From Gentiana macrophylla (Eukaryota; Streptophyta; Magnoliopsida; Gentianales; Gentianaceae), in assembly GCA_026214975.1 (NCBI GenBank), contig CM047810.1, positions 38,805,280 through 38,869,279 on the forward strand: a stretch of DNA of 64,000 nt, read 5' to 3'. Below the pieces are notes generated by a model. It worked only from the letters and a program-made list of their open reading frames with translations. It was not told the origin of the DNA and made no database searches. Positions within the stretch are counted from its first letter, which is position 1, and every line of letters begins with the position of its first letter. Below, one piece after another: positions 34,501-46,699 of this stretch. A program made the position numbers and the translations under genes.

Positions 34501-37039
34501 TATTTACATCACTTAAGTCTTGAAGGCTCAAGAGAAATATCTCTTCCGAAAAATTAACCGCATGTAAGATTAATAAGTACAACGTTCTAGTTACTAACCA
34601 CTTTTTAACGAAGTCGTTACTAGTCAATTTAATACATACACTAGCAATCTAGTACCCTAGAGGGATATACAAATAGTTGTAAATAAAATTGACAGAAAAT
34701 AAATCCAAATTATACTCTACTAATAAATTTTAGGAACTATAAACTAAATGTATAGTCTATCCTACCGTTCCAAGGACTTAATCTCTTACCCCAGTGCCGC
34801 CTTAGGGTAGGTCAAAGAGGTTTCGATTAATATTGAAGATCAAATTGAGAATTGAACATCTTATTTGTGATTGTCAATCACCTTTCCTTTTTCAGCCAAG
34901 GTATTACCAAAATAATCTTTATGAGTGTGACCTATTGTTTCAGATTTTTAGGTAGACCCCGAGTGTGCCGCCTTAGGGTCGGTCAGTGACTCGGCGAGTA
35001 CCCAAAATCCTATCCTTTCGGAGACCAAGCCTTGAATTTTGATAGCGGTGAAGGCCTTCTTTAGGGGGCCGAAATCAAAGCCGGCACGAGGTGTCACCAT
35101 TCTCTCACGGTGCTTGAGTCAACAGTAGAGGCTGTGGGGTCGGCTGTCGCCTCTCCCGCTCCCACTCAATATTTTGAAAAAAATGGTGGGTTTACTGATT
35201 TCGTTTTTGGACTTGATGTATCTTTAAGGAACAATGAATCATGGGCCCGAATGGTGTCGGTTATGTGGGCTAGCCCACCCGACCTATTCGTTCGAACATA
35301 TGTGGCCATCGGACGGGTCAAGCCTAGGGGAGCTCCGTTGAGCCGTAGTGGCTCGTCGGATGGCTCAGCCTTGCCGGACCCCCATGCAAACGCCACACGT
35401 AGAGGGTTAAGTCGATCGAGCTGTGGCTCAGTTGACCACCCAACCATGGTTTGACCGTTTTCAAACCATGCTTGCCCGTGATTATCCAATCCTTAAACAT
35501 CAAACTTTCACGTAGACACTACGGAGCAAAAACGTAATCTCGTCTAGGTAAGGTGGAATTCACCGAGAATCCAACACCTTAACCACGAGGTTTCGGGATT
35601 TTACTCCCTATGCTTTCGCGGAGTGGGATTCACCGAGAATCTATCACTCAACCTCGACGATTGACAAAACCCTTGATCCTCGATTTTTACCCTAATTAGT
35701 TTCTAATTAATAACATACAATTAATTAAAACTAATTGCGTGTTGTATACGTGCCTAACTAATTCCTCGAATTAATTTATACATGTATGCATATGGAGTGG
35801 AATTCATGATATGATGCATGCAGGACGGACCCACTCAATTTAAGAGGGTGGGGTGCATGGCCCCACTCAAATTTCCGGGAGAAGTTACTAATATACCCCT
35901 CTTATAATAATAAACCTATATATGTATATTATTTCAGACAATTTCTACAACAATTATTCATTTAGTTCAATTGGTTAGAATCTTTGTTGGGTTCGAGTCT
36001 TGGTTGTTGGGTTTTTTCCTTTTTTTTTTTTAATTTGGCCCCCACTGGAAAAATTTCCTACATCCGTCACTGGATGCATGTCATGGCAATTTTCTGGTTC
36101 TACACATACAATCTAAACATGTATTCTAGTGCGGAAAATAAACACCGAGATGGACCGTTAGCACCCCCGTATCTAACATATTAGAAAATAAATAACCAAA
36201 CCCTAACTAGGGTTTACTACTTTCTAACATAATCTGCAGCTGTTCAAATTATTCGATGATCGGGAAATCAAACGAACTCGGATCGTGACGAAACTTTCCA
36301 GATCTGTTCTTCACTCCTCGGGCTTCAATATGGACGGTTGGATCGGAGTTTTGACTTGCCAATTCTTTCCAGTGAGCCGCCTAACTTGCTGCTGAATCTG
36401 TCTCTTACAGCAGCGAATCAGTGACTTCCCGAGGCCGATCGGGAATCGAGATGAAACCCGATCGATCTGAAATTTTTATGGCATGTCAATGACTCTATTT
36501 TTATTAATCTTACCGGTCGGATATGCGTTTCAACGGTCGAAACTCGTCCAGAAATTCGAGGAAGTCACAGCTAGGGTTTCTGTGAATCCTGCGTTTTTCT
36601 GTTACAGCTGCCACTTTATTGCAACGAACGGATATTGAGACGGACTCTGATCGACCCCAAATTTGGATGGTTTGTTCTTCAACTTTTACTCTTATTTATG
36701 ACCGGAGGGATTGTCGTTTCAATGGTTCAATCAACGGGTAAAATGGAAATACTATACAGAAACAAAACATATCTACTTCTAGGAAATTAAAATTGCAACA
36801 AGGAATAAATTACATAATTTCCTATCCTCATATGAACGAATTTTCTTCGTTTTTATGAGTTTACAATAGATCTAACGGGTAAACAGTGCCAACCCCAATC
36901 CATCTCTTCAACCACAACAACCAATCATTATCTATGCATATAAAAAATTAAAATTTTATCTACATGCAATTCCACACCTTTAAATTGTTTATTTATGATT
37001 ATAACTACACAAATCGTGGAACCTGGCTCTGATACAACA
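31543..37039 (-). other. Interior of LARD copy A, no recognisable proteins
   Basis: About 5.5 kb. The purine tract (inverse of AAGTGGGAGAT) adjoins 31543. The primer site CCTGGCTCTGATACA (inverse of a Met-tRNA PBS) lies at 37022-37036. GC-rich GTGCCGCCTTAGGGT words occur at about 34793 and 34967. A minus-strand frame of 107 codons at 35166-35489 is partly shared with copy B. An A/T-rich block with a stray repeat (about 35840-36080) is absent from copy B and may be a small insertion. Confidence 0.8.
35166..35489 (-). CDS. Small frame in the LARD interior, shared with copy B
   Basis: 107 codons, with PLRLNGAPLG, TYVRTNR, ITDTIRAHD and SVNPP motifs. Copy B (51807-52076) has the same motifs in the same order, but its first part is shifted by one base and contains stops. 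The sense strand is that of the element. No family recognised. Because the nucleotides are also conserved, coding status is unproven. Confidence 0.3.
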   Translation of the reverse strand: MDNHGQAWFENGQTMVGWSTEPQLDRLNPLRVAFAWGSGKAEPSDEPLRLNGAPLGLTRPMATYVRTNRSGGLAHITDTIRAHDSLFLKDTSSPKTKSVNPPFFSKY

Positions 37040-38790
37040 TGAAGGAAGTAGGATCTTAGATCTAAATAAACTAGATCTATGCGCAGCGGATGGATCACGA
37101 TTCATATATTATAACACATAAACAAATGATTTAATTGCTACAAGGGGTTAGAAAAACCATACCAATAGTAGGAAGAGAAGCTTTGATCTTAGGACGAGAA
37201 GCCTTGATCTTCCAATGTGTTCTCGAAACGGTGGTTGGTGGACACCGATTCTTGGAATTGGAACCTCCTTGATATGCAACCGAGAAAAAACCCTAAGTTT
37301 TTCTCCAACCAGGTGGAGCTAAGGATCGAACTCCTTAGCCTTTTTTCTCTATGAATTTCGTGGCTTTTTCTTCTCCTAGGGCTCAGGGAGAACTCTCTTT
37401 TTATAGGTAAAATCCAAGAGAGTACCCAATCGGTTTAACAAAATAAAAGAGATAATTCTAATTATTATTATCCAATAAAAATAAGAGATAATTATAATAT
37501 TATAATAAGAAAATATAATTATCCTTATAGTTAAGAGATAAATAATAAATAAATTATTTTCTTTTATTTATCCAATTAATTATTTAACAAATAAATAACT
37601 AATTACACAATATGTCATTATCTAGGAAAACTAATTTCTTGGAAAATCCAAGACATATTGGCGCCACACTAAGCTCTCACTGCCCACAAAAAACGCTCTT
37701 TTCAGATATTATATTATTTAATTAACTAAATAATATTCATGATATCAATTAATCTACCAACCAATTAATTATTTCTGAGCGCCCAAACAAACAAGAATAT
37801 TAGCCCGAATTATGTAAGCCACATTTAACTACTGACCTATAACCAATAGCTCCAATAATTAAATATAATATTCATCGAACAGAATAAATATATATAATTA
37901 TTAATTCCGGGATTACGCCACCATAAACCCGAAACTGAACTCTACCAATTATAGATATATACTCCATTGATATATTCACTACATACGGATTAACCCTCCT
38001 TAGACCGTCCACTCTGTGTGGGATGTCTCCGTAAACCCGACACAGAATATCTTATCCTTATTTACCATTAACACCCTGATGACCAATTAGTACACATATC
38101 TGACTAGTAGTTAATTAGTCAAATGTGAACTCCCGGGATTGATCACTTTCTTTGGGCTAACAAATAAGGGGATTGTCTCTCTACTTCCCGCATGAAGGAA
38201 TGGATTTCATATTTGTGAAAATCAGAACTACTCACTCATCCGGAGATAGTGCCAATGAGAAGTGACTTGGAACACATATTTAAGTGAACCGTAACTAACA
38301 CATCAAACACTACCTCGAGACAAGTAGCACCCTGTGATCACCTCAGGATTAAGGTTGATCCATATATGATCATCTAATGGTTTAATAAGATTCCTCGATT
38401 ATGGAATTATATCGAGAAATACAGATTAAATCGGTCCAGTCCTATATGAATGCCATCATATATAAATTCCCCACGTAGGTACCCTCTACCGACAGTCGGG
38501 ATAAGACTATCACACCCTAAGGTGTTCTGGGCGCATTATTGGTGTTTTAATCAAGAGACCCTAAACTCTGATTAAGTTCACCACGGACTAACAGTTTAAG
38601 CATATCTCCACTAATTCAATCCTCACATGTAATCCTTACACCGAGTTAATTGGTTACATACAGATATACTTAGGGTTTGCAGCAGTGTATTACTTTACAA
38701 GCACAAAGCAAGTAGTAAGGTGAGATAAATTCTGTCATCCATCTATTAAAAACAATTACACAAATTGTCTTTCGGGCACTACACCTAACA
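37040..38790 (-). repeat. 5' LTR of LARD copy A
   Basis: About 1,751 bp, highly similar to the 3' LTR with short deletions. It is followed on the plus strand by TCTAC, the target duplication. Confidence 0.9.
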
Positions 38791-40380
38791 TCTACTTCAT
38801 GGAAGATGAGGACCTTAAGACTTATGTGGAAGTTTTGATGAGGCCCGACAAAGAGATATGGGTAAAAGCCATGAGATAAGAAATTGAATCCCTGAAAGGC
38901 AACAAGGTTTGGAGCCTAGTTGATCCACCTGAGGGAATTGTTCCTATTGGGTGCAAATGGGTCTTTAAGATAAAGACCGATATGAATGGTAATATGGTTA
39001 CATATAAGGCTGGGTTAGTGGCTAAAGGTTTCAAGCAAAGGCGAGGAATTGACTATGATGAAACCTTTCCTATAGTAGCCATGCTTAAATCCATTAAGAT
39101 ATTGCTTGCTATTGCATCATACCATGATTATGATATCTAGAAGATGTATGTGAAAATAACTTTCCTTAAGGAGAATATGTCTGAGGAGGTGTTCACAACA
39201 CATATTGAGGGTTTCACTTTAGATGATACTTAGATGGTGTGCAAGTTGCAAAGATCCATTTATGGTCTCAAGCAAACTTCTCGAAGTTGGAATCTTCATT
39301 TTGATGAGATAATCAAAGAGTTTGATAACATCAAGAATGAGGATGAGCCTTGTGTTTACAAGAAGGTTAGTAGGAGTGTTGTAGTATTGTTGGTGCTTTA
39401 TATGGATGACATAATGCTTATAGAGAATGTTGTGCCTATGTCACGGTCAATTAAAGTTTGGCTGTCCAAGAATTTTTCTATGAAAGATTTAGGTGAAGTG
39501 GCCTATACTTTAGGAATAATGATCTATGAGGGATAGATCTAAAAGGTTGATTGGTATGTCACAATCCACCTTTATAGGCTCGATGCAAAAGAGGTTTATC
39601 TTGGAACAGTCCATGAAAGGATTCTTGCTGATGTCTCATGGGGTCTATGTGTCCAAGGACATGTGTCTTAAGATAGAGGAGGAAATGGAACTCCTAGAGA
39701 ATATCATGTATTAATTAGCTATTGGGTCTGTCATATATGCCATGATGTGCACAAGACCGGATGTCTCATACCCTCAGATTGTCACAAGCCAATACCATGC
39801 AAATCCCGATGAAGGTCACAAGATTGAAGTCAAGAATATCCTTAAGTATAGAAGGATGACTAAGAATATGTTTATAGTTTATGGAAACTCGAAATTGGCA
39901 ATTCACGGTTATGCCAATTCAAGCTTTCAGTCTGATAGAGATGATAGCAAGTCTCAATCGGGTTCGTATTGACACTTAATAATGGAGCAGAGAGTTCCAA
40001 TCAAGAGAGTGTTATAGACTCTACAATGAAAGCCAAGTACATTGTTGCCTTAGAGGCAGCAAAGTAAGTAGTTTGGATGAAGAAGTTCATTACAGAGCTT
40101 AGTGGTGTTCCATCCGTTGATGATCCAGTTCCATTATATTGTGAAAAATAGGGCAATTTCTAAGGCAAGGGACCAATGTCTCAAAGTGGTCCAAAACATG
40201 TGATGAGACATTATCACTTGATTAGATAGATAGTTGATAGGGGTGAAGTAGGATAGAGAATGTCCTCACGGATGATAACATAAAGAATCTGTTGACTAAG
40301 GCATTGTCCCATGTTAAGCATGAAATACATGTGCACTCACATAGTCTTAGGCATATGGGCAAATGGCTTTGGGTCAACTG
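38791..40380 (+). pseudogene. Older Copia RT and RNase H remnant
   Basis: Continues the element split by LARD copy A. It reads, with several stops, YVEVLMRPDKEIWVKAM, GCKWVFKIKTD, AGLVAKGFKQ, MVCKLQRSIYGLKQ, VLLVLYMDDIML (RT active site, YMDD instead of YVDD), NFSMKDLGEVAYTLG, TRPDVSY, and an RNase H piece (IHGYANSSFQSDRDD, then MKAKYIVALEAAK). Stops lie at about 38877, 39138, 39232, 39535 and 39713. It ends at the purine tract ACTGGGAGAT (40377-40386). Confidence 0.88.
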
Positions 40381-40386
40381 GGAGAT

Positions 40387-40724
40387 TGTATGTTTAGTGT
40401 CATAAACCCAATCGGTTAGTCATTTACTGTGTAATTTTCTTATGTAACCATGTTATTATGAATAATAAAAGAATTTTCCGTTATTATATATCTGTTTTTT
40501 TAGATAACCAATTTAATATTGTACATAATAACGTTCTTATGATTAAATCGTGAAAGAGAAATCATAATGTTGATTATGATTGATAAGATCTCGATGCACA
40601 ATAAATGGTTTAGTTCTTAAATATCTCTAGTCGTATGTATTATTACCTAAACATTAATAGTACAGTTAGACTAGCAAATATCAGATGTCTTCTATCTAAG
40701 GAAGATAGTGACAGATTGATCGCG
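40387..40724 (+). repeat. 3' LTR start of the older Copia element
   Basis: TGTATGTTTAGTGTC follows the GGGAGAT tract. The tract and the first bases resemble those of the LARDs (GGGAGAT then TGTTAGGTGTAGTG), so this family is a candidate helper. The LTR is interrupted near 40725 and probably resumes at about 42331. Confidence 0.65.
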
Positions 40725-42330
40725 TGTAAGTCGCTTAATTCTATCAAGAGGATTAGGTCAATCGTAGTATAGCAATGGCGAGTCAAATTTGAACCCACAG
40801 AGATATTATTTAATTACGCTAAACACAACCACAATTCATAGGTCAACCGGATAGGGGTGGTCATTGACCAACATAAAGGAACATTAAGTAAAAGAGATGC
40901 AAATAAACCAGTCATCAATCATATATCGAAAAGGCACTAACCACACTATTCCTAGCTAATCTCCCCTTAATCCGTGTTCGACTCGTGTGTGTAATTTAGC
41001 TACAGCTGCAACTCCTAACCCTATCTAATCCGACAATGGTAGTAGACAATCTATACGCGAGCTACCCTCCTTAATTGCTTCGTAATAGTCCATACGCATG
41101 AAGACCTAGAATTTCCGGTATTGAGCGTTAACCCATACCGCTAACCCGTCTAGGCAGCAATCGACACTGATTAGCACGTTCCTAGGGTCCATCAAGACAA
41201 TGTCCTAATTAACACTTCACTAACAGTTCTTCATGTTAATTTAAGAATACAATAAGCAGATTGGCCAGATCTAACCTACTGTTAATTAAACATGTCGATC
41301 AACGTAGCTGACACCGAACCACAAAATTAGAATTTACTAGGTATTCAGATCTAGCGATAAAGACCGTCACAGATTTGAAGAGCGCAACCCATAATTCTGC
41401 GTTTAATATGAATGAATCGAATAAAGATTAAGGTTCGTTTAATTAATTCATAGATGATTAGATGCAAGCATAATCTAGATCTATCACGAGAACAATATCA
41501 AATCTAAGAAAAGAAATAAACATTGGAATAGATCTTACCCATAACGAAGAACATATCTACTCTTCTATTCTCTCTCCCTCCGGCGACTCAAGACGATCCA
41601 TGAAGATCGTAAACCAAGCACAATTCAATAATGAAAGACTCATACTTTAATTGCAAGAAAGAAAAGAAGAAATAAAAGAAGAATTTATTCCCAAAAGACT
41701 ACATTGTATCTAATTGATGAAGAACTACAAAAGAGATGAGGAATTATTGATGAATGGAAGATGAATACAATTTCGCAGCTCTGATGGCCTTATATAGGTG
41801 TATTAACCGACTTAGGGGTAAAGCCAATAGTTGGAGCACATGAAAACGCATTTTTGGAAGATTCTGGGACTCGGTAAATCGAGGGTAACGCCCGATTTAC
41901 CCGGGGTTTGTTTGACTTTTTCTTCCTGCCGACTTAACTTGGAATACCCTAGGCCCAGCTTCGGTATTTGGACCATAACTTGGCCTACGTAACTCTGATT
42001 TAAGTGATTCAAAGTGTGTTGGAATCCTTGTTTCAAGACCTACAACTTTCATGTAGGAGTCCAAGCCAATGCCTCTTGTAAGGCTTCGGAAACTGCGTTT
42101 CAAGATCACCAATCAGATTCTCGGGTCCAATCTCCGCTCGAAACACTTCAACCTTCAGCTCCGTTTAGTTCTCTATCGATTGACTCTCATATTCAGCCCA
42201 AATGATGCTTCGAACACTCTTCCATCAATCAATAAAACCAAATTACACATAGTAGCTTCTATTTATAGCAAATAATGCATAACATATATGGTTAATACGC
42301 ACAATACCAATTTAGTCACCCCAGACGTGG
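40725..42330 (+). mobile_element. LTR-like insertion, relative of the 23279 solo LTR
   Basis: It shares ATCGTAGTATAGC (40760 on) with 23349 on, then a long region of CTAG-rich text, then CTTATATAGG (41790 on), CCGACTTAGG and a GC-rich block (GGTAAATCGAGGGTAACGCC, 41874 on). It ends near CACCCC at about 42320. Exact ends and target duplication were not found, so both edges are approximate. Confidence 0.5.
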
Positions 42331-43192
42331 CTTAATCACATTTAGCAATTAGCCCATGATTTCATACATATTATCACCATTGAGAACTCAAATCCGGGGT
42401 AAGTTGATGGTAAAATATGATACCAAGTTGACCGTCATCATAGATCTCATCCATCAAAGTGTAAGGACACTTGGACTTGTACGTGGACGTGTATTGTTGA
42501 ATGTGTACGTTATATGGCCCACTTACTTTATTAAGTGTCACATCCAGTAGTGGTTGTGTAATTGTCCTTAGACTGCAAATACCATAATATCGCGTGTGGA
42601 TTGTCACGCTTTGACACGATTAAGGTTCCTCGACGGGAGATCGTGCGGTAGTTATTGGATGTGATAATGAAGCATGGTAGATCCGGAAATCACATTTCTT
42701 GATTATATGAGTGAATATCATAAATGACCCTTTTATAAGGAATGTTCTATTCTGGAAAGTCTTTTCAAAACGGAAGTTATAAGTGGTTTTTCAAAAGAAT
42801 ATAATATTCTGATTATAAGATACGGTTGTTGACGCTTTGACACCCAAGTAACGACTGTATGGATATTACGTATGCGAAAGAGGTACTTATGTTATAGTAC
42901 AAATGTTGAATTCAAGAGGATGTGCTCAACTCAGTAACAAAAAGTTAGCACAATACACTAGTTGAACACACATCAATTAGCTGATCATAGTATAGATTCA
43001 ACTTAACAAAGATAGATAGACAATTATTCTATTATAATCGCCATGTAACTTTCTTTAACTCGATTCATGAGGTGTATGATAATCGTAAGTACCTAATGAT
43101 CAAGCAGAGATTGTAACTTAACTCGCTCACTATCTTTGAGTAATAAGAATTCGCATTTTATTAGTTATGTTCTTTAATTTCTGATGGCCAAA
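42331..43192 (+). repeat. Probable rest of the older Copia 3' LTR
   Basis: No frame. Style and words (TTATAAGGAATG, GTGATAATGAAGC) fit LTR sequence, and it lies between two insertions. It ends near CAAAACA at 43192. Assignment is by position only. Confidence 0.35.
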
Positions 43193-44822
43193 ACAGTGAC
43201 ACCCAACTTTAATAGGCAGAGTACCGGGTTGGAAGCATTATAATGACTAGCAAGGTCGATCCCACATGAATTGACTAAGTATCACAATCACTTTTGTCTT
43301 TAGTTCAGATCAACAATAATGGTGGAGTTTGTTAGGACTAAGAAAATAATAATAATAATAACGGGATAAACAAATATGATTAAGGAAATAGCCAAACTAT
43401 GCTAAAAATACCCCTCTTGACACTTTTATTGAATCACTAGGGATAAGATTCAACCGACCAACCAACCAATTGTAAACTAATGAATGTGTTTGTGGGTGCA
43501 ATCTCTTAAAATAGTCCTTAGGTGCTACTACCACAACCCAAGTACCATATATTCGGTTCAATAGTCGATCCCCTATTCGAGATTTAGTTGACCTAATATG
43601 ATGAAGCGTTAAGAGATGCTACGTATCCACCAAATTCAGGGCTTAACTAGAAAATCCGTACTAAGGAACAGGCTCGAGTACTCAACTAGTTCGTGCATGG
43701 AAATTCTAAAACCCTAGTTCGCACACTCCTTAGCAAAATACATTTGTAAAATTCATGTGTAAATTCAATTAATGGTTCGCGACTCCACTAAAAACACTAG
43801 TTCAAGTTTTAGAACACAAACATTCAAAAATCATGATTTTTATGTACTACTCATCCCTAGATCATCATTCAAGCATCAATTCCATAAACCATCACATAGT
43901 TTAGCTATCAGAAATTTAGCTACTCATAATTAAGTTGAAATTGCAGAAATTCATGATGAAACAACTAATAGACATGATAAAAGATGAAATAAAATTACCA
44001 ATAAGAATGTTAAAGTAATCCACCACTCGAACTGTCAAGACGTTGTGATTCAATTGCGAAATAATCAAGAAATAAGGCTAAAGTACTGTAGTACTTGCAG
44101 GAAAATAAAATAGATCTAAAACATTGAGTAAAAGCTAAAGGAGAAAGTCTACTAAAAAACCGTATTTAAAAAGTATGAAATGGACTTATGAATTCGATCA
44201 ATAGTGACTTATATAGGCTTTCAACCGACTTAATTAGGTCAAATATGTCGTTTTTTCATGCATCCGGGTGTGTGCCCGGCCTTTCTTCTCTCTAAGCCTC
44301 GTTCCTGGCCATCCCTCTGGGTATGCGCCTAGAGCTACTGCTTTTCGACCCTTTCTTCCATTCGTATCACCGGGCGTGCGCCCGGCCTTTGTTGGCGTGC
44401 GGCCGGCCTTGGTTGGCGAGCGCCCGGGAATTCTACTTGTGCTCCAAATCGTTCCAATTCCATTCCGGGCATGCACCCGGGCCTAGCCCGGCATGGGAAT
44501 GGCCCTTCTATTTTCCCATTCTTTGGCCCCAACTCCGATTTTTGAACCGTTTCCACTCCCGAACTCCGTTTTGGCTATTTCTTGACACGTCATGCCTTAT
44601 TTCAAGACCTTTATCACGCGAAGCCTACGATAAACATGAAACACATACCCAAGAATGATAAATGCTAATAAACACGTGCAAAATCACCCTAAATTATGAG
44701 ATTTCCGGTCATAAACATCTATCGTCTCGCAATACATGTTATGGTGAAAAGTGTATACAAACCACTAAACTACCCCAATATCGTACCAAATAAGTAATAA
44801 ATATTGGATAAATCACCCATAA
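43193..44822 (+). mobile_element. Second LTR-like insertion of the same type
   Basis: Starts near TGACACCCAACTTTAATAGG and ends near AAATCACCCATA. It has CTTATATAGG (44210 on), CAACCGACTTAATT and a GC-rich block repeating GGGCGTGCGCCCGG words (44266-44500). The layout is that of 23279-24754 and 40725-42330 but the GC block has a different sequence. Ends are approximate. Confidence 0.5.
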
Positions 44823-45130
44823 AATGGTAGAAAAGCTGACCTCCATATATTTTACAACTTCAACATGGTATTATAGCGTGAAACTTGAGAGTTTTTGTTG
44901 TTTTTCTATGTTTTACTTTGTTTTAGGAGAATCTGGAGAGGTTTCTTCATATGTTCTTGTGATTTTCATATATTCTTGAGAGAATTCTAGGTTAATTCTT
45001 CTTTCTGTTCAGTTTTAGATAGTTTTATGTTATATTCTAGTACAACCATGTCAGCAAAGAAGCAAGAAATGACCGCTTCTAGTCCATTCTATGTTTATCC
45101 TAATGAGAATCCATCTATGGTGTTGGTTCA
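44823..45130 (+). pseudogene. Copia remnant: LTR end, primer site and gag start
   Basis: An LTR end (ACAACTTCAACA, 44854-44865) is followed by TGGTATTATAGCG (44866-44878), a mutated Met-tRNA primer site, and by a leader with ATG at 45048. The frame reads MSAKKQEMTASSPFYVYPNE then NPSMVLVH, the typical first residues of a Copia gag (PFYVHPSENP..VLV type). It is cut at 45130 by the SIRE-like LTR. Confidence 0.7.
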
Positions 45131-46603
45131 TGTTAGGTCCCCATAGACTAAAAGTTTTGATGATACCAAAATAACCATGTATAAGTTTCCTTCGTAGTTT
45201 GACATGCGAATTGTATAGGATTAGTCAAACTTTGTCTTTGTATTCATAGTCTAAGATAGTATAGGCTTGAAGACAAGAAGACTGCATTTACTGAAGACCA
45301 AACTCTTGTCCAACTATCTATCAAGACGACTCAAGACGTAATCAAGTAGAGGCAAAGCGCACTGTAAAGCAAAGCAAAGAGCGCATTTAGTAAAAGTATT
45401 GAAGACCGTAAAAGTTTAGCATCCGCATTTGTAAACGGATCAGATCAGAGACTACCAAATGCTCTCAAAGTGACTAAAAGACAAATGAAGTGATAAATTA
45501 AAGAGCGTGTAACCATCCATCAGATCAATACTTGATCCAACGGCTACAAAATCATACAAGTGGAGAAGTAGCATTTGATGCTATAAAGTTATCTGGTGGA
45601 AGCCATCAAGTACAAGGCTCCAACGGTTAAAAATCTGAACGGGAAAAGTTCAAAAAGATCAAGTGACAACTCAGCAAACAATCAGAGCCACTCATTCTTC
45701 AATGGTACACCTACCCTACGAAGACTATAAAAAGGTGAAGGACAACTGAAGAGAGATGGAGAGTTGAGAAATTTTGAAAAGAGAAGCTAAGTATCGAAAT
45801 AAATCTAGAAAGTCATCTCTCAATAAGATCTTCATCTCATAAGCTTACCAATAAAAATCTAAAGATCAAGCAGATCAAGAACTAAGCTTAACTAAAACTA
45901 TGAAGTGATCTAATTGATCAATAGAGCTGCAATCAAGATCTAGAAAGTCAAATCCAGCTGAAAGCTCTCATCTTTGTATCATTGATTTGATAGAACACCA
46001 ACTCTACTCATGAACCAAGTTCTCAAGAAAAGGGCTAACCTGTTGAAGCACCCGTGGGGTGTGGAGGAACAACGAAGAAGACAAACGAGTTGTTGGAGAA
46101 AAGAAGTTCTTTAGAGGAGTTGCGTGCAAGTAGACCACTGAAGCATCTGCGGGGTGTCAAGGATTGGCTACTTAGGGTGTGAAGCATCTGCGGGGTGTGA
46201 GGCATCTGCGGGGTGTCAAGGGCAATTACCTATTGTATTAGTTTAGAGTACAATAGTGATACCTCTTGAGTCACTGGAGAAGCGGTCACGTAGGAGATTA
46301 CGCCACTCCGAAGATCGATAACATTTCTTGTCTTCTTTACTTTCAGCACTTTACATTTAATACTTGCATGCTCTATATCACACTACTCAACACTGAAAAC
46401 CAAGATCAATGCTTATTTTGAAACATATCATCCTTCCGCTGCACTTACGTTTAAAGAATAATCAAACTAGTAAAACCAGACGAGCTACTTGCTAGTCCGC
46501 TTCATCTGAACATAATCGTTTTAAAAGTAAAAAACTTCAAAATCGAAGAGAGTTCATTCACCCCCCCTCTGAACTCTCAGAAGCCTTGTATTACAGACCA
46601 ACA
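45131..46603 (+). repeat. 5' LTR of a SIRE-like Copia element
   Basis: Starts TGTTAGGTCCCCATAG with TTTTGATGATACCAAAATA soon after, as in SIRE-type LTRs, and ends ACAGACCAACA. It holds a TATA-like ACTATAAAAAGG (45727 on). Length 1,473 bp. The primer site TGGTATCAGAGCG follows at 46606. Confidence 0.78.
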
Positions 46604-46605
46604 AG

Positions 46606-46618
46606 TGGTATCAGAGCG
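46606..46618 (+). other. Primer binding site of the SIRE-like element
   Basis: TGGTATCAGAGCG is complementary to the initiator-Met tRNA 3' end. Confidence 0.88.
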
Positions 46619-46699
46619 TGTCTCCTAAAACCAGACATCTTTGTGTTCTATGTGTTGGTGTGATCCAAAGCTTGTGCTTTCAAAAAGGCATATTTCAGC

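Larger units (their letters stand above)
29764..38790 (-). mobile_element. LARD copy A: non-coding LTR retrotransposon
   Basis: It is flanked by TCTAC on both sides (29759-29763, 38791-38795). In element orientation (minus strand) the order is 5' LTR (38790-37040), primer site (37039-37023), an interior of about 5.5 kb, purine tract and 3' LTR (31542-29764). The interior has no recognisable gag or pol but matches copies B and C along its length. With a Met-tRNA primer site and GGGAGAT tract it belongs with Copia-type LARDs and must be moved by proteins of another element. Confidence 0.9.

Noticed and set aside
35110..35454. Plus-strand 114-codon frame in LARD copy A
   Set aside because: It is antisense to the element. 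The sense-strand frame at 35166-35489 is the one shared with copy B.
44268..44658. Overlapping frames on both strands in a GC-rich region
   Set aside because: They arise from the repeated GGGCGTGCGCCCGG words inside an LTR-like sequence; there is no domain.
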